DNA from: JAFDVL01 sp043783625
GTDB taxonomy: Bacteria > Acidobacteriota > Blastocatellia > RBC074
Assembly: GCA_043783625.1 (NCBI GenBank)
Contig: JAYVZE010000029.1
Coordinates: 1-13,505 of the forward strand
Direction: 5' to 3'
Length of the DNA: 13,505 nt
How positions within the stretch are numbered: the first letter of the stretch is position 1; each line of letters begins with the position of its first letter. The position numbers were made by a program, and so were the translations under genes. Below are positions 13,459 to 13,505 of this stretch, in pieces. The notes below the pieces were generated by a model. That model saw nothing but the letters and a program-made list of their open reading frames with translations, did not search any database and was not told the origin of the DNA.

Positions 13459-13505
13459 ATGAAAACACCTACGAAATACATCAAGACGTTGACAGAGGCA
13501 GAGCA
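13459..13505 (+). CDS. Start of a transposase-like ORF (IS630 type?), cut by the window edge
   Basis: From the ATG at 13459 the plus strand reads MKTPTKYIKTLTEAE and runs off the window. The K-Y-I-x-x-L-T-x-x-E opening is typical of the winged-helix N-terminus of IS630-family transposases, but 15 residues cannot prove it. A purine-rich AGAGG stands immediately before the ATG, and a stop (TAG) lies in frame just upstream, so this ATG is the first usable start. It faces away from the split lipoprotein gene. If correct, an IS630 copy begins between 13409 and 13458. Confidence 0.4.
   Translation, partial: MKTPTKYIKTLTEAE

Overview
The window reads as bacterial chromosome from a soil-type, aerobic, respiring organism, most plausibly an Acidobacteriota member (Blastocatellia-like). 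Reasons are a paired haem-containing DUF1549/DUF1553 protein and Tat-exported DUF1501 protein, a PQQ-dependent quinohaemoprotein alcohol dehydrogenase, roughly balanced base composition, and long palindromic repeats between genes. Planctomycetota or Verrucomicrobiota also carry the DUF1549/1553-DUF1501 pair, so the phylum is an inference. All recognisable complete genes lie on the minus strand, so transcription runs from right to left. I see no rRNA, tRNA or CRISPR array.

From right to left: at the right edge is the first codons of a plus-strand ORF that resembles an IS630-type transposase. Next comes an AT-richer lipoprotein gene with BNR/Ycf48-like repeats (12.3-13.4 kb), broken by a ~99-bp element with imperfect terminal inverted repeats. 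Then come a quinohaemoprotein alcohol dehydrogenase (9982-12084), an SDR oxidoreductase (9002-9760), a large haem-containing DUF1549/DUF1553 protein (6184-8703) and its usual DUF1501 partner (4662-6110). Overlapping the DUF1501 stop codon is a DUF4258 putative toxin gene followed by a YgiT-like zinc-finger antitoxin gene. The toxin frame is interrupted by one in-frame amber codon, and the remainder of the conserved C-terminus can be read straight after it.

A near-consensus promoter (3960-3987) starts a second unit: a 92-aa unknown protein, a membrane-anchored dihaem mini-cytochrome, an NAD(P)-aldehyde dehydrogenase whose start overlaps the cytochrome gene, a Cys-rich membrane-anchored unknown protein, and alanine dehydrogenase.

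Functionally, the exported redox proteins (quinohaemoprotein ADH, DUF1549/1553 protein, dihaem cytochrome) together with the aldehyde dehydrogenase suggest periplasmic alcohol oxidation feeding electrons to the respiratory chain, with the aldehyde handled in the cytoplasm. This link is inferred from neighbourhood only.

The most unusual signals are (1) the amber-split toxin inside a DUF1501 operon, (2) the frame-neutral insertion in the BNR lipoprotein gene, and (3) four intergenic junctions each occupied by a different long inverted repeat, including a nested 164-bp element and a 28-bp-stem hairpin that fills the whole gap between the DUF1549/1553 and DUF1501 genes.
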